A DNA stretch of 64,000 nucleotides, from NCBI GenBank assembly GCA_021292165.1, contig JAHFWL010000963.1, forward strand, positions 25,949 to 89,948. Reading direction: 5' to 3'. Source of the stretch: Shinisaurus crocodilurus. Its lineage: Eukaryota; Chordata; Lepidosauria; Squamata; Shinisauridae. The translations under genes were made by a program, and so were the position numbers. The notes beneath the pieces are model-generated. The model was given only the letters and a program-made list of their open reading frames with translations. It was not told the DNA's origin and made no database searches. Shown here piece by piece: positions 11,425-23,010 of the stretch (position 1 is the first letter of the stretch; each line of letters begins with the position of its first letter).

Positions 11425-11834
11425 GATGTGCAAGTCAGCAAAACTTGAGCTCACTGAAATTTTCCAGATTCCATCTTGAAACGTGTTCTAACTCTAGTCT
11501 GTATCAGATTACAAGCTTTTTTTCCCTTTTTGCTTGAAAATCCATGTGTATTTTCATGCATATTTTCCTAAATGTACACATCACTTCTGCACATCTTTGA
11601 AATGTACATTCTTCTCCCAGTGATTAAAGCGCACATTTTTCAAAAGTATGCATTTTTTTCAAATGTATGAATGCTGCCGAAGGCATTGTATGCAAATAAC
11701 ATTTCAAGCTCCGAAATGTACTCTGACATCAACTGCAGATTGTGTCTGAGTCCATGTTCAATCTGGAATGTGCGAACTGGGTAAACCCTGATGAAAAATG
11801 AACTGAAACTAATTTCTCATACATCCCTACGAAT
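11425..11834 (-). mobile_element. Non-autonomous DNA element with AGGGATG ends
   Basis: Left end AGGGATGTGCAAGTC, right end TTCTCATACATCCCT. The body, rich in ATGCAT and GTGCACATTTT motifs, is related in reverse orientation to 33287-33717. Confidence 0.6.
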
Positions 11835-12195
11835 TTCATCAAGAAGCTGGTTGGGAGGGACTCAACCCCCGTCCCAAACAGCTCATTCCCAGGCCTGAAC
11901 AGCAGATATTTTAGCATTTTTAAGAGATTTGCATACACAGCTCCAGGTGTTGATCAAAGAGAGGAACCACATGAGCAGGATCTATTTGCACATATAGATC
12001 CATGCAGACACTTGCTTCCACACACATAGTCCCCAGGAGAACTGTATAGGAGAGATGGATGGCTACCTCCATTCTCTCTTTTTTTTTCCAACTTAGAAAA
12101 ACTTCCTCAAGCTACTCTTTATTGCACTCTTAACTGTAAACATGTATTTAACAACACTATAATGCTTGAAGAATGCCTGTTTTGTATTGGAGACT

Positions 12196-12372
12196 TAGGG
12201 TGCAATCCTATACATGTTTAGACAAAAAAAAAAGCCCTACAACTCCCAACATCCCCCAGCCAGCCATGTGGGCTAGGGAATGCTGGGAGTTGTACGACGT
12301 TTTGCTGGCTGGGGCAGGTTGAGAGTTGTAGCACATTTTCCTGCCTAAACATGCATAGGATTGCACCCTTAG
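12196..12372. mobile_element. Palindromic MITE (GGGTGCAATCC ends)
   Basis: GGGTGCAATCCTATACATG at the left mirrors CATGCATAGGATTGCACCC at the right, with inner arms around CTACAACTCCCAACATCCCC. Related pieces lie at 50225-50275 and 59777-59893. Confidence 0.8.
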
Positions 12373-12934
12373 CACTTCTTCTATTTAAATGCTGAGTTGT
12401 TCAAATAGCAGCATTTGTATCTGAGCAGGTTTTTCTATTCATTCTTCTGCAGGTGGCTTGAGATTCCTTTTATATAAATAGATACATCAGCTGGTAGAGC
12501 AGAAAAATAATGACATTAAATAATTTCTCAGAATACAGACTCTTGGAGTTACTATTTAATCAGTTCATCTGGCAGAAAGTCACAGAAGGCCAACAGATGT
12601 CTGCTTTGGACTACAATTAAAACGAAATAAATTCTGTGGCAAATTTTGATCTGTCTGCCTGGTATTATTCCATCCATTCAGGTTTATTCCAGTGCTGTGT
12701 ACCCAATTGTATAAGAGATGGGCATCTTTAATTATATATACACATATCTTTTGAAAGTATAATAAATTATAAACCATAATTTATAAAATATTATAAAGAA
12801 AGTAATATAAACCATAATATAGTTTATTTAAATGGTTTCAAGTACTGAACTATTTAGACACCATAATGGTAAATAGCTTACACAACAGGAAACATACTTG
12901 AATTAACATTCTGATTGCATGCTATATTCTAACA
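12373..12934. other. Stretch without recognised features
   Basis: AT-rich with several near-repeats of TATAATTTATAAAC near 12760-12830; nothing else supportable. Confidence 0.5.
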
Positions 12935-12973
12935 GTTTAACAAAATGCAGCCATTTGCAGCATTTTGTTAAAC
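12935..12973. other. Perfect 14-bp inverted repeat
   Basis: GTTTAACAAAATGC at 12935-12948 mirrors GCATTTTGTTAAAC at 12960-12973 with an 11-nt loop. Confidence 0.85.
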
Positions 12974-13093
12974 GTAGTGGTGAGAGTATTACTTTGTTCC
13001 CTTGGGCCAAACAGAGCTGCTGAAAGGCTTTTTTCTCCTTCTGAACTCTTGTGGTCAGGCAGCCTGAGGATCCTTATCAACTTGGGTCTTGAA

Positions 13094-13335
13094 GGCCAGT
13101 ACTGTGTAGTGGTTAGAGTGTTGGACTGGGAGTCAGGAGATCCGGGTTCTAGTCCCCGCTCGGCCATGAAGCTCACTGGGTGACTTTGGGCCAGTCACTG
13201 ACTCTCAGCCAAACTTACCTCACAGGGTTGTTGTGAGGATAAAATGGAGAGGAGGAGGATTATGTAAGCCGCCTTGGGTTCCTTGCAGGAAAAAAGGCAG
13301 GGTATAAAATAAATAAATAAATAAATAAATAATAC
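13094..13335 (+). mobile_element. tRNA-derived SINE with MIR-like middle
   Basis: The head has a polymerase III A/B-box arrangement (GTAGTGGTTAGAGTG and GGTTCTAGTCCC). The middle has CTCACAGGGTTGTTGTGAGG, as in MIR-type SINEs, and the 3' end GTAAGCCGCCTTGGG runs into an AAAT array. It is full length. Fragments of the same family lie at 39331 and 58313. Confidence 0.85.
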
Positions 13336-13952
13336 TTTTCCATCACTAGTTAATAGTGGTATGCACATCAGAAGTCCCATTCATGTGTTATGTGTGTGTG
13401 GGGGGGGGGTCCAGGTGATTAAAGGGGTAGTGGGGACACTGGCCCTGGCCCTAATTTCACATGGCTTGCTCTGGACCTACCACCATGTATGTGTTAGTCA
13501 TGAACATTTGCAACAGGAAGACCTACATCTGTAGATCCCTGTGCAATCAGGGTTCCAGCTCCTAGGGATGCTGACCTGCATAAAGATCTACCTGCATAAA
13601 GATCTACCTGCATAGGCGTTTTCCCCGCAGACGTCCATCTCAGCTCATGGATGCTGAGGGTAAGGCAAGGAGTAGGGATGTGTAAGCAATCTGATATGGG
13701 GGTGAAAAACCAACAGATTTGCATGATTTCCCCCGCCCCCAGATTCCAGTTCACCAGCCCTGTGCGACTCAGCCCCCTTCTGATCATTGGACCGGAAGTG
13801 GGGAGGAAGTCCGCCGAGCTCAAATGAGCTGGACTTCCCAGCATCAGCACATCCCTAGCAAGGAGAATTAGGCTATCAATGATTACTAGTCATGATGGCT
13901 ATGTATTAACTCCGGTATCAGAGGTAGTATGCAACTGTATAGCACTTATTTA

Positions 13953-13995
<43 letters not shown>

Positions 13996-14127
13996 TATAC
14001 CCCGCCTTTTTATATTTATACCACTTGCTGGGAAACATGAGCTGTAGCGCTAAAAAGAGTCTGAGAATGTCCTTATTCTGCTCCCTCCAATGCTTCTGCC
14101 ACCAGGAAATGGATGATCTCCCTAGAG
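13336..14127. other. Stretch with an ATT microsatellite
   Basis: An ATT array at 13953-13997 is followed by TATACCCCGCCTTTTTA, the reversed tail of the tRNA-derived SINE, so the array probably grew from that tail. A duplicated AAAGATCTACCTGCATA lies at about 13578-13612. Otherwise unremarkable. Confidence 0.6.
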
Positions 14128-14225
14128 CTGTGTTCTCCAACCTTGGGTCCCCAGATGTGTTTGGCCTACAACTCCCAGCATGCCCCAGCCAAAAACATCT
14201 GGGGACCCAAGGTTGGAGAACACTG
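14128..14225. mobile_element. Palindromic hAT MITE with exact 8-bp duplication
   Basis: Inverted arms TCTCCAACCTTGGGTCCCCA and complement. CCCTAGAG occurs at 14120-14127 and 14226-14233. Same family as 7582-7717. Confidence 0.88.
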
Positions 14226-14233
14226 CCCTAGAG

Positions 14234-15886
14234 ACATCCTACAGTTGTTGCAGGTCTCCTGAGGCAGCCTTCCATGTCTAGATGGGAGTATCCTTGGAGC
14301 TTGCCAGGGAGCATGACTTGTTTATTTTGCTGTGACCAGACATTGAGAAATGGGAGCCTGGCCCAGTATCTCCGGTCAATGATGGGCCTTCTACCAGATT
14401 GTGGGCCATTCACAGGTGCCTGACCATGCCAAGCCTTGATGCTGCCCCTGTATTCAACTCTCTAAAGAGGCTCTAAGCACAGACATGTATGTAGCAGGGT
14501 TTGTTGAAATACAAGAGAAAGGGGGATGTCCAGATGCTGGCCTATACTTAAGGAGACACTGCAGTTTATTCACTGTGCCTGAATATAACACATAATGGAT
14601 ATGAGCGAACACCATGGGTGGTAGTAGTTGTTTACTTGAATTCTTCTATAAGGTGTTTGGTTTTTTAAAATTTTTAACTACCAGCTTTCGGGGGGGGGGG
14701 TATTTCAGCCAAGAAAGATGGAAGGGGGGGATCCATGACAAACATTACAGAGGACCGAAATATTGTGTGCTCCTTTCCCAGTAACTGCTAACATCCTCAC
14801 ATCCACAGTCTTTCCCTAAAGTTTCAGAATGAAGTTCGAGATATTATCTGTGTGCTTTATGCCACACCCCACTAGTTGAGCAACATCATTTTAGATTATT
14901 ATTAAAGAAATTCAGCCTGGCTTATATACAGCTCAGACCATGCTGTGCACAGCTCATTTACCTGCACTTCTTGTTAGCAACATTTTATGACCTATTAACA
15001 TCTTATTATTTCATCTGAACTTTAACTCAAGTTGACCCTAAGGCAGGCTAAAGATACCCACCATGCCCTATCCATGATGTCACAGGAGAGGGAAAGATAT
15101 GTACAATCCAAAGAGAGCTGAGCTCACACTTTAAAAAACATCTTCTAAAGTACACTGTGATATTTACAATGCTTTACTAATTTACTTAGCATGGGACAGA
15201 ATGGAAATTAAGCTATATTTTTATTATCAAGATCTTGGTTTTGGTTATAGACCAGAATAATTACATTAGTGGAATATTATAAATAATATTGTAGTGCCTT
15301 TAAAAGAGGTAGTAAAATGAGATTTAACTCATTTTTATTTTTATTTATTTATTGCTCTGGGCTGGAAATTGCCTGTCTTTTCCCTTAATATTCTAGTAGG
15401 AATGGTTGCATTGTAGTTGGCCTCTTTGCCATCCTAAGGATGAAACCAAATTAAAGTTCAGAGGAGTATTATGACATATGAACAAGTCTTAAAAGGTTGC
15501 AAAATATGGAATAAACTACAATGGCCAAAGTATGACATGAAAATAACAGATACTATGATACTATCAATCACCATTACCTAGAGAAATTCTCAATAAATAT
15601 TGTGTGACACACTCTCCACTTCCCCAAGTGCCAAGAGGTTCTAGGGGAAACATTGCCTGATTCTACAAGAGGAGGGCCCCTTTATCAGGATGGACCAGGA
15701 AGCTCAATTCCACTGCCCCACCTTCCTCACCAGTAGGGAATTATCATACTGTAGCAGGACAATTTCACAGGATCTCCTGATCTGGCTCCACCTGGCTCCA
15801 CCTGTTGTCAGCCACTGGGTGTTTGCATTTAACTACTCCGCAGCTGCCAGAAAGCTCACCACATGTATGGCAGGGCATTGTGATTG
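14234..15886. other. Stretch without recognised features
   Basis: No repeat or exon can be supported. The part at 15120-15420 is AT-rich with a tandem TTTA run near 15340. Confidence 0.5.
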
Positions 15887-16397
15887 TGTCAGGATCCATC
15901 AGCTGTCCTAGTGACAGCTCAGGCAAGGAGGCTTAGTATGGTCTAGATGTCTGTGTTGCATCTGGAGCTTTGGTCAAGTTTCAAGACCTTGGTCAGTGAT
16001 CCTGGAGCCAGGAAACAGAGAACTTACTCCAGCAAAGTCTAAGAGCAACTGGCAGGCTTTTATAGGCAAGCCACAAGAGTCTGTCTGAAAACTCCACTCC
16101 TTCAGGTGTTGCCTGTGGCTATTAAAGGGCTAGCAGCCTTTCCCTACAGGCACTGGCTTCTCCTAGGGAATGAAGGTTGGAGCTAGTTGGCGTCTCCCTG
16201 TTCACTAGGGGAGTCCAAAGTCCACTTCTCAAGAGTCAGAGGGTAATGGCACCTCCTGGGGGTTGCATGGACAAGATATGAGGTCCAAAGCAGTGGACCC
16301 CACTTCAGAAGGACCAGGAACTGGTCCTGATGCCTGCCCAGAGTCACTGTCATTGGAGGCTTCAGTTTCTGAAGGGTGCCGGTCCTGGGCCATGACA
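15887..16397 (-). mobile_element. Solo LTR, minus orientation
   Basis: On the minus strand it starts TGTCATGGCCCAGG and ends GATCCTGACA. The flanks GATTG and GACTG match at 4 of 5. A TATA-like GCCTATAAAAGCC lies at about 16056-16068. No internal genes remain. The form suggests a gypsy-type LTR. Confidence 0.65.
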
Positions 16398-16927
16398 GAC
16401 TGAGGCCCCAAAGGCATAGCCAGGTAGAGCCAGATCAGGGGATCCTATGAACTTGCCCTGCTACAATCTGATAATTCCCTTTTTTGTGTTTGGGACTTTT
16501 TGTGTGTGTGTGTTTTTGTTTTGCTTTTGCTTCCCTGTGTGTAGTATTTTATTTGTTCAGGCATGGCCAGGATCACAACTGGCCCTACCATTAGGCAGCT
16601 GAGGTGGATGCCTCAGGCAGCAAAATGTCTTGGGCCAGCTCTGGCTAGCATGTACCAGTGGAACTATTTAGGACTGGGGTGCAAATTGCCCAGCTATCTT
16701 AGATTGCAGTCCTGAACCCATTCGGCCCTGAACACCATTACATTCTTTGCCTTTGAGTAAAAAAATATGAAAAGTATACTGGTGTGTGTCACACGCACAC
16801 ACGGTAACTATATAAAGGACTTATTAGAACGTCCTTTAAAATGAGTTCTACTTTTTATTCATCAAATGAATTCAGGGTTTCCTGACAATATAATTCTTTT
16901 AATGTGCATGCCCAGTAACATCTATGG
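16398..16927. other. Stretch with a short DNA-element remnant
   Basis: 16578-16648 carries ACTGGCCCTACCATTAGGC and GCCTCAGGCAGC, a remnant of a common reptile hAT family related to 6268-7077. The rest is not recognised. Confidence 0.45.
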
Positions 16928-17061
16928 CAGGAGTGGGCAACTTGTGACCCTCTATATGATTTGGCCTACAATTCCCATCAGCCCTAGCCAGCATTGCAAG
17001 TGGTGAGGGATCATGGGAGTTGGATGCCAAAACAACTGGAGGGCCACAGGTTGGCCTCCCA
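16928..17061. mobile_element. Palindromic hAT MITE, diverged
   Basis: CAGGAGTGGGCAACTTGTG at the left and GGGCCACAGGTTGGCCTCCC at the right; same family as 10767-10904 but more decayed. Confidence 0.7.
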
Positions 17062-17122
17062 GTTTGATATTTCCTGTCTAGGGAATCAAACATACAGTGC
17101 CTGTGTGCTAAGAGCCACCTGA

Positions 17123-17277
17123 CAGGCCTGTGGCTCATGCTGGTTCAGCTAAGCAGGGTCAGGCCTGGTTATTACTTGGATGGGAGACCCCTCCTCTAGT
17201 TTCCTGCATTGAGCAGGGGGTTGGACTCGATAGCCTTGTAGGCTCCTTCCAACTCTATGATCTATGAAATCTATGAA
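17123..17277 (+). mobile_element. SINE with 5S rRNA-like head and CR1 tail, copy 2
   Basis: Same structure as the copy at 4971, ending in GATCTATGAAATCTATGAA. Relative to the other two it lacks about 18 bases of the head: TTCAGCT joins straight to AAGCAGGG. The deletion ends fall in a repeated AGCT, suggesting slippage. The C-box-like ACTTGGATGGGAGACC is intact. Confidence 0.8.
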
Positions 17278-17409
17278 CCAGGCTGCTGCATAAGGAAGGC
17301 ATGCAATTCTGTACGTGTTTCTTCCCTTCAACCTGGTTATTCAGTATCAGTACAGTCCTTTTTCCCCTTCACAGAAGGGAAGTTCAAGTTGAGTAAAGAT
17401 AACGCACAC

Positions 17410-17563
17410 CCTGAATTCATGGCACCATAATAAGAACTGACAAGGTCATCCTTGTATTCCTTACATGTTGTTCCATCACAACTCATAAATAGCAGGTCCA
17501 TTGTAATGAATCTTAGCCATTGTAACATTTTCAGTTGGCAGAGATGTTTAATAGATGTAATTG
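17410..17563 (-). CDS. Candidate internal exon of the minus-strand host gene
   Basis: The 154-nt exon starts after AATACTAAAG and completes an Ala codon (G+CA). It reads 50 codons including LKMLQWLRFITMDLLFMSCD and ends AATTCAGG|GTGTGC, leaving two bases that give Gly with the next exon. The acceptor tract is poor, and an alternative donor exists inside (ACAACAT|GTAAGG), but that one would break phase with 10333-10560. It lies just downstream, on the minus strand, of a 5S-headed SINE-free stretch, and is flanked on the plus-strand left by the SINE at 17123-17277. Confidence 0.55.
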
Positions 17564-17844
17564 CTTTAGTATTTCAGTTTCAATGGGATATTTAGTAACT
17601 ATGGTGTGACTTATAAATGCCCAACAATGCTTTTTTTACCAGTTCATCATTCCACAGGATCATAAATATAGCTAAGTAACTAATTAAAACAGGCTTCACA
17701 TCTGATGGACTAACAATTATACTGGCAGGTATCCAGTAAAATTGCATTACTCAAGATTCTCCCTCTAACTACAACATAAAATGCTTAGGGGGTAAATGAT
17801 TACATCATGCAAGGTGCTACAGGCATCTTCCATGGAATTATCTC

Positions 17845-17888
<44 letters not shown>

Positions 17889-18400
17889 GACAAAGACAGA
17901 GCTTCAAATTCAGTTCTAGGAATTCATACTCTGCCCCTGCTCCCTCTCCCTCACAGCCAATGTGGAAAGAACCACATTGAGAGGGGGTAAAGGGGGCATT
18001 CCTGTGGGCGGGAAGTGCAGGAGACTGCGGGGGCCAATATGACATATCTTGTGTCCTCTGCAGCCTCCTTCCCTCCCACTCTGAAGCACCCCAGATAGAT
18101 GGCTGAAAACAGCCATCTAGGAAAAATGCAGAGTGGGAGGAGTGGGGAGCCGGAGATTGTCTCTACTCCTCCCGCTCTGCATTGGATGATCGTCAGCCTC
18201 TGAGTTCAGAGGAATCCATATGATGATCATCTGGATAGGAAACAGTAATTCTACATTTCTCATGTAATTCTTAACATTTTCTTGTGCTTGTTCTAACCTC
18301 TTTCTAGCATCAGAGGGAGAGTGGAAGTTAGCAAGTGAAAAACTTCACGGTCATTTCCTTTCTCAGCTACCCTGAATTTCAGAAAGGTTTGTTTGTTTGT
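17564..18400. other. Stretch with an AC microsatellite
   Basis: An AC array lies at 17850-17886 and a TTTG run at 18388-18417. Nothing else is supportable. Confidence 0.6.
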
Positions 18401-18404
18401 TTGT

Positions 18405-19270
18405 TTGTTTGTCTGTTTAATACTTTTTTATACTGCCCAATAGCCAAAGCTTTCTGGGCGGTTTACAACAGTTAAAACCATAAAATACAATACAATACAA
18501 ATATAAAATTTAAAACCACAGATTAAAAACAAACAGCAGAGCTAGCAGCAGCAGTTACAATAACAGAGTTAAAAACAGCTACAAGATTAAAATGATTAAG
18601 ATGATTAAAATGATTAAAATGCCTGGGAGAATAGAAATGTCTTCACCAGGTGCCAGAAAGAGTACAATGTAGGCGCCAGGTGAGCCTCTTTGGGGAGCTC
18701 ATTCCACAACCGGGGTGCCACAGCAGAAAAGGCCCTCCTCCTGGTAGCCACCTGTCTCACTTCCTTTGGCAGGGGCTCTCGGAGAAGGACTGCTGACAAA
18801 GATCTTAGTGTCCGTGCAGGTACATAGGAGACGATCCTTCAGATACCCTGGCCCCAAGCCGTTTAGGGCTTTGAATGTTAGTACCAGCACTTTGAATTGG
18901 GCCCGGAAACAGACTGGCAGCCAGTGCAGATGAGAAAGCACTGGCATAATGTGTTCACATTGGCCAGTCCCCATTAATAATCTTGCTGCCCTATTTTGGA
19001 CCAGCTGGAGTTTACGGACCATTTTCAAAGGCAGCCCCACGTACAACACATTGCAGTAATCCAAACGAGAGGCTACCAGAGCATGGATAACTGTAGCTAG
19101 GCTGTCTCTGTCCAGATAAGGACGTAGTTGGTATATCAGCCTAAGCTGATAAAAGGTGCTCCGTGCCACCGAGTTGACCTGTGCCTCGAGTGACAGTTAT
19201 GGATCCAAGAGCACCCCCAAACTACGAGCCTGATCCTTCAGGTTACCAGCAAGGTAGGACCCAGAACCAT
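18405..19270 (-). mobile_element. L2 LINE fragment, frameshifted
   Basis: On the minus strand the C-terminal half of L2 ORF2 is readable in two frames: LDYCNVLYVGLPLK and FKVLVLTFKALNGLGPGYL (18699-19169), then REPLPKEVRQVATRRRAFSA (18614-18799). The 3' end AAACCGCCCAGAAAGCTTTG sits at about 18435-18465. Confidence 0.85.
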
Positions 19271-20404
19271 GCCAAATACCAATGTGAAAGCAATCATCAC
19301 TTTTCCAGCATACTGTTTGTCCTGAGGTCCCACCCCCACCCCCTACTAACACTGGCATAGAAATAATGTAATAAATGCAAGAAAGTGAGTGATCAAATAT
19401 TAGTATATGAAAGTAATATGAAAAGAAGGCAAGGGAGTTCTGACAGCCAGCAATAGTATAACCCAGGGGTGCAGAACCTCAGATCTGGAAGCCAAACCTG
19501 CCCTCCTGTGGTTCCCCAGAGGGCCACGTCTCCTTTCCTTGGCCGCACCCCTTTTCCAAAACCACCAATCATTTGTTTCTTTCCCAGTAATTAACCAGTT
19601 TTTCCCCCATTCTGAAAGGTTAAAAATTGCCTCTCCTAAGTCTTAGTTACCAGAAGAAAGAGCTTTTAAGCTACAACATGCTGATATTTGGGGTGGGTGC
19701 GGTGGAGCAGGGTTGGCCTTGCCCCTTTTGCATTCAGCCCCACCCACCACTGGAATGTGGTCCCCGAGAGCGTCTCCAAAATGGAATTCAGCACTCGAAC
19801 TGAAAGAGTTTCCACACCCCATCGTGTAACCCATATAAATAGCCTCCACCTGGTACAGGTTTCTGCTTATTCTCTCCCCAGCAGGAATCCATATGTCAGG
19901 CCTCTTCTTTTGCCTCCCTCAGCCATCAGAGCCCCTTAACCATAACCTACTTTGCTGCTTTGATTATAGATCGGTTGCTGCCTGCTGTCTTTTTTTTTTT
20001 TACGTTGTGGCATGGTATCATCGAGCTTGAAATTCTACACCGACTGTAACATGACACTCTGAGTACAGCCCACCTGGGTGGGTACAGCCCATCTGGAAAT
20101 GTACCATTTTGGAAAGGAGGAGGGGGGAACACACTTTTAATAATTCCTCTGTCAAAATTGTACATAGATATCTAGCATGTTAGGCTGCATCTTTTCTCTC
20201 TAACATGTGAGGTTTGAATGGGTAAAAAGTTTGTGATGTGGGATGGCATTCAAATATGAGATTCCCCTCTCTACATTTTCAAATGGTAAAGTCCTTGGAA
20301 GACTGTATTACTTGAAATTTAAGAATCTGAAGATCAGCATCATTCTCTTTTGTACTTTTTCTGTCTCTGTAGAGCGTAGCTTGAGAAAAGGATAGCCCAT
20401 AGGT
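19271..20404. other. Stretch with a possible diverged hAT remnant
   Basis: CAGGGGTGCAGAACCTCAG at about 19464 resembles an hAT left end, but no right end is clear. The remainder has no supported feature. Confidence 0.4.
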
Positions 20405-20587
20405 CAGGGGTCCCCAACACAGCACCTGTGGGTGCCATGGCACCTCCAATGACTCTCATGAATGGGTCCCCAATGTGGTGTCTCCAGACCCCCAAAATTA
20501 AGTTATTTTCCCCCATTTTTTAAAATATACATACCTATAATATCCAAATATCCAAGTAATTACCCATTTGAAGTTGGTGTCTATATG

Positions 20588-21600
20588 CTTTTGCAGAAGC
20601 ATACGGAAAACTTGGTCTCTCACTTAACATCAAAAAAACCAAAGTGCTTCATCAGCAAGTGCAAGCTAACCCTTTGGTGATGCCATCTATGCAGCTTGGT
20701 GGGACAATACTGGAAAATGTCGATCATTTTCTCTATCTTGGCAGCTATCTTTCTGTTACAGCTAACATCGACAGTGAAATCCAGCATCGTCTGAGCTCTG
20801 CAAGTGCTGCGTTTTCTCAAATGAAACATAGAGTGTTCGAGGATCGGGATATTTGTAAGAAGACCAAAACACTGGTTTATGAAGCCATTGTATTACCAAC
20901 TTTATTGTATGCCTGCGAAACATGGACTATCTATAAACGTCACCTCCAACTCCTTTTAAGATTTCATCAACGTTGCCTCCGGAAAATCCTGCGAATTACT
21001 TGGGAAGATAGGCGAACAAATGTCAGTGTACTGGAAGAAGCAAAGACTACTAGCATTGAAAAAATGATCCTTCAACGCCAACTTCAGTGGACTGGTCATG
21101 TTGTTCGAATGCCTGACTGCCGTCTCCCAAAGCAGTTACTTTATTCCCAACCCAAGGATGGAAAGCGGAATATCGGTGGTCAATATAAGAGGTTTAAAGA
21201 TGTTCTTAAGGCTAATCTAAAAAAATGCAATATAAACAGCAAAAACTGGGAAGCTCTGGCCCATGAACGATCTAACTGGAGGTTGGCCTTTCACAAAGGT
21301 TCTATGGACTTTGAAGAAGCTCGAGTGCAAGGTGAAAGGGAGAAACGTGCTAAGCGAAAAGCACGTCAAATGAATCCTTTACAAGACCATCTTCCATCTG
21401 GTAACCTGTGTCCTCACTGTGGGAAGCTGTGTGGATCTAAAATTGGCCTCCACAGTCACTTACGGACCCATCGCTAGAGTCTACACAATTTTCTTTAGAA
21501 TTTTTCTCCTTTTAAAATCTCCTTTTTGTAAATTTTCTTTTTTATCCTGGAAGACAATCTTACTCGGTCACGAGTGATCGCCTGACTGACTGACTGACTA
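20588..21600 (+). pseudogene. LINE reverse transcriptase C-terminal region with terminal C2H2-like finger
   Basis: The frame is open from about 20590 (AEAYGKLGLSLNIKKTKVL) through LPTLLYACETWTIYKRH and RQLQWTGHVVRMPDCRLPKQ to a C-terminal CPHCGKLCGSKIGLHSHLRT and stop at 21477. It lacks the catalytic part. The 3' tail ends ACTCGGTCACGAGTGATCGC with CTGA repeats. The tail resembles RTE/BovB-type ends, but I do not assign the clade. It is not a host zinc-finger gene. Confidence 0.7.
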
Positions 21601-21604
21601 TATG

Positions 21605-22060
21605 CCACCCATTCATATATCGAAAGCGTTGTAAGGTGCTCAATCCATTGCATTATAGGAGGTAAGTGTTTTATCCTCCCAATTTTGTAATATCAGTCTT
21701 TTAGCTGTCAGAAGGGTGCAAATAATCAATTTCCCCTTCCATTTCTTAATTTCCATGAAGCAGGTAAATAGTTTAAAAGAGCATGTAGATCCGTGAATAT
21801 TAAATACTGTTCCAGTACAAAATGTATCTGTGTAATAGCCTCCTCCCAAAAAGAAGCAACTACTGGACGTTGCCAAAACATGCGTTTAAAACAAGCATTC
21901 GCTATATTGCACCACCAGCAATTAGCTGAATTAGACAATCCCTTATTAAAGAGACATTGTGGTGTCCAACAGACACAAAACAAACAATTTTGCTTTATAA
22001 AGTGCAGCCGAAGATCCATTGATGTGGCAGTTAGATGCCAAAGCAGTGACATCTATCTGT
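21605..22060 (-). mobile_element. L1-like ORF2 C-terminal remnant
   Basis: On the minus strand the frame at 21726-22052 contains NCWWCNIANACFKRMFWQRP and SFWEEAITQIHFVLEQ, matching the layout of the L1 cysteine-containing C-terminal region. It is inserted in the hAT element above. Confidence 0.55.
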
Positions 22061-22145
22061 CAGATCTATCTGTTGTGGTGGTGCCCAAAGCAGTTTCTCA
22101 AATTCCCAAATGTGCCCATGGGTCCAAAAAGGTTGGGGACCTTTC

Positions 22146-22760
22146 CCATAGGTCTTCTTCCTTTCAGGTTTCAGCAACTACAGATGTCTCTGGACAAATA
22201 TTCACACTCAATTCTATGCATGTTTACCTCAAAGTAAGTTACACTGTGCATACTGTGTAATGTGTGGCTTACTCCCAGGTAAGTGTGCATGTACATTTAC
22301 CAGGGAGTACACCCTAAGTCTGCAGTCCTAAGCACACTTATGTGTGAATAATAATCATTGTTGATTATCTAAACAATGAAATGAAACAGAGATAGAAACA
22401 TTACATCTCTTAGAGGGGGGGGGGGGACTATATTACCAAACACTGAAAAGGAAGTTTAGATTTCCACATTAGTTTGCAGATTTTATGATTGATGATGACT
22501 ACTTTCCTTATTAAAAGCCCTCTTCTTTCATGTTGTCACTTGAATTACCAGACAGCTGCAACACCACAATTTTGTGTCTGATGTCAGAAATTCATCTTTT
22601 AAATGGATTTGTGTCACTATCACTGCCAGATTCTGCAGCAGAATAGATTTTCAAAAGACATCTCTTGGGAACTTCTTCCTAAATTCACTGAAGTTAACTG
22701 AGCAAGGAGAAGAAAGACAGTGAGGAGAAACATGGAAAATGAGGCATCTTTACTATAATG
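22146..22760. other. Stretch with a diverged MITE remnant
   Basis: 22180-22335 contains TTTACCTCAAAGTAAGTTAC and GTGTGGCTTACTCCCAGGTAA, like the GCAATCCTATACACACTTAC family at 59596. A poly-G run lies at 22416-22426. Confidence 0.45.
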
Positions 22761-23010
22761 CAGTCATGCCTTGGATTGAGAGCATAATTCATTCTGGAAA
22801 CGTGCTTGTAATCCAAAACACTCTTATATCAAAACGAAATCCCCCAAAAAAAATTTGTACAGAGATTTTTAATTTAAGCCGTACTACAGTACTTGTATTG
22901 CAAGAGGTCGCTTGTATATCAAGTCATAAATTTTTTAATAAATATTTTAAAATTTGCTTGTCTTGCAAAACGCTCTCAAACCAAGTTACTTGCAATCCAA
23001 GGTATTACTG
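22761..23010. mobile_element. Tigger-type MITE
   Basis: The left end CAGTCATGCCTTGGATTG and right end CAATCCAAGGTATTACTG are inverted, followed by TA. It is the same family as 48114-48398 and lacks any transposase. Confidence 0.8.

Larger units (their letters stand above)
20405..22145. mobile_element. hAT element carrying two LINE insertions, exact 8-bp duplication
   Basis: The left end CAGGGGTCCCCAACACAGC and right end GGTCCAAAAAGGTTGGGGAC are inverted. CCATAGGT flanks both (20397-20404 and 22146-22153). Related to 40907-41925. Between the arms lie a LINE fragment (20588-21600, +) and an L1-like fragment (about 21605-22060, -). No transposase of its own is seen. Confidence 0.8.

Noticed and set aside
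13094..13180. A functional tRNA gene
   Set aside because: The A/B-box region is the head of a SINE with a MIR-like middle and AAAT tail, not a foldable mature tRNA.
21400..21477. A host C2H2 zinc-finger gene
   Set aside because: The single finger is the C terminus of a LINE ORF with reverse-transcriptase-associated sequence upstream.
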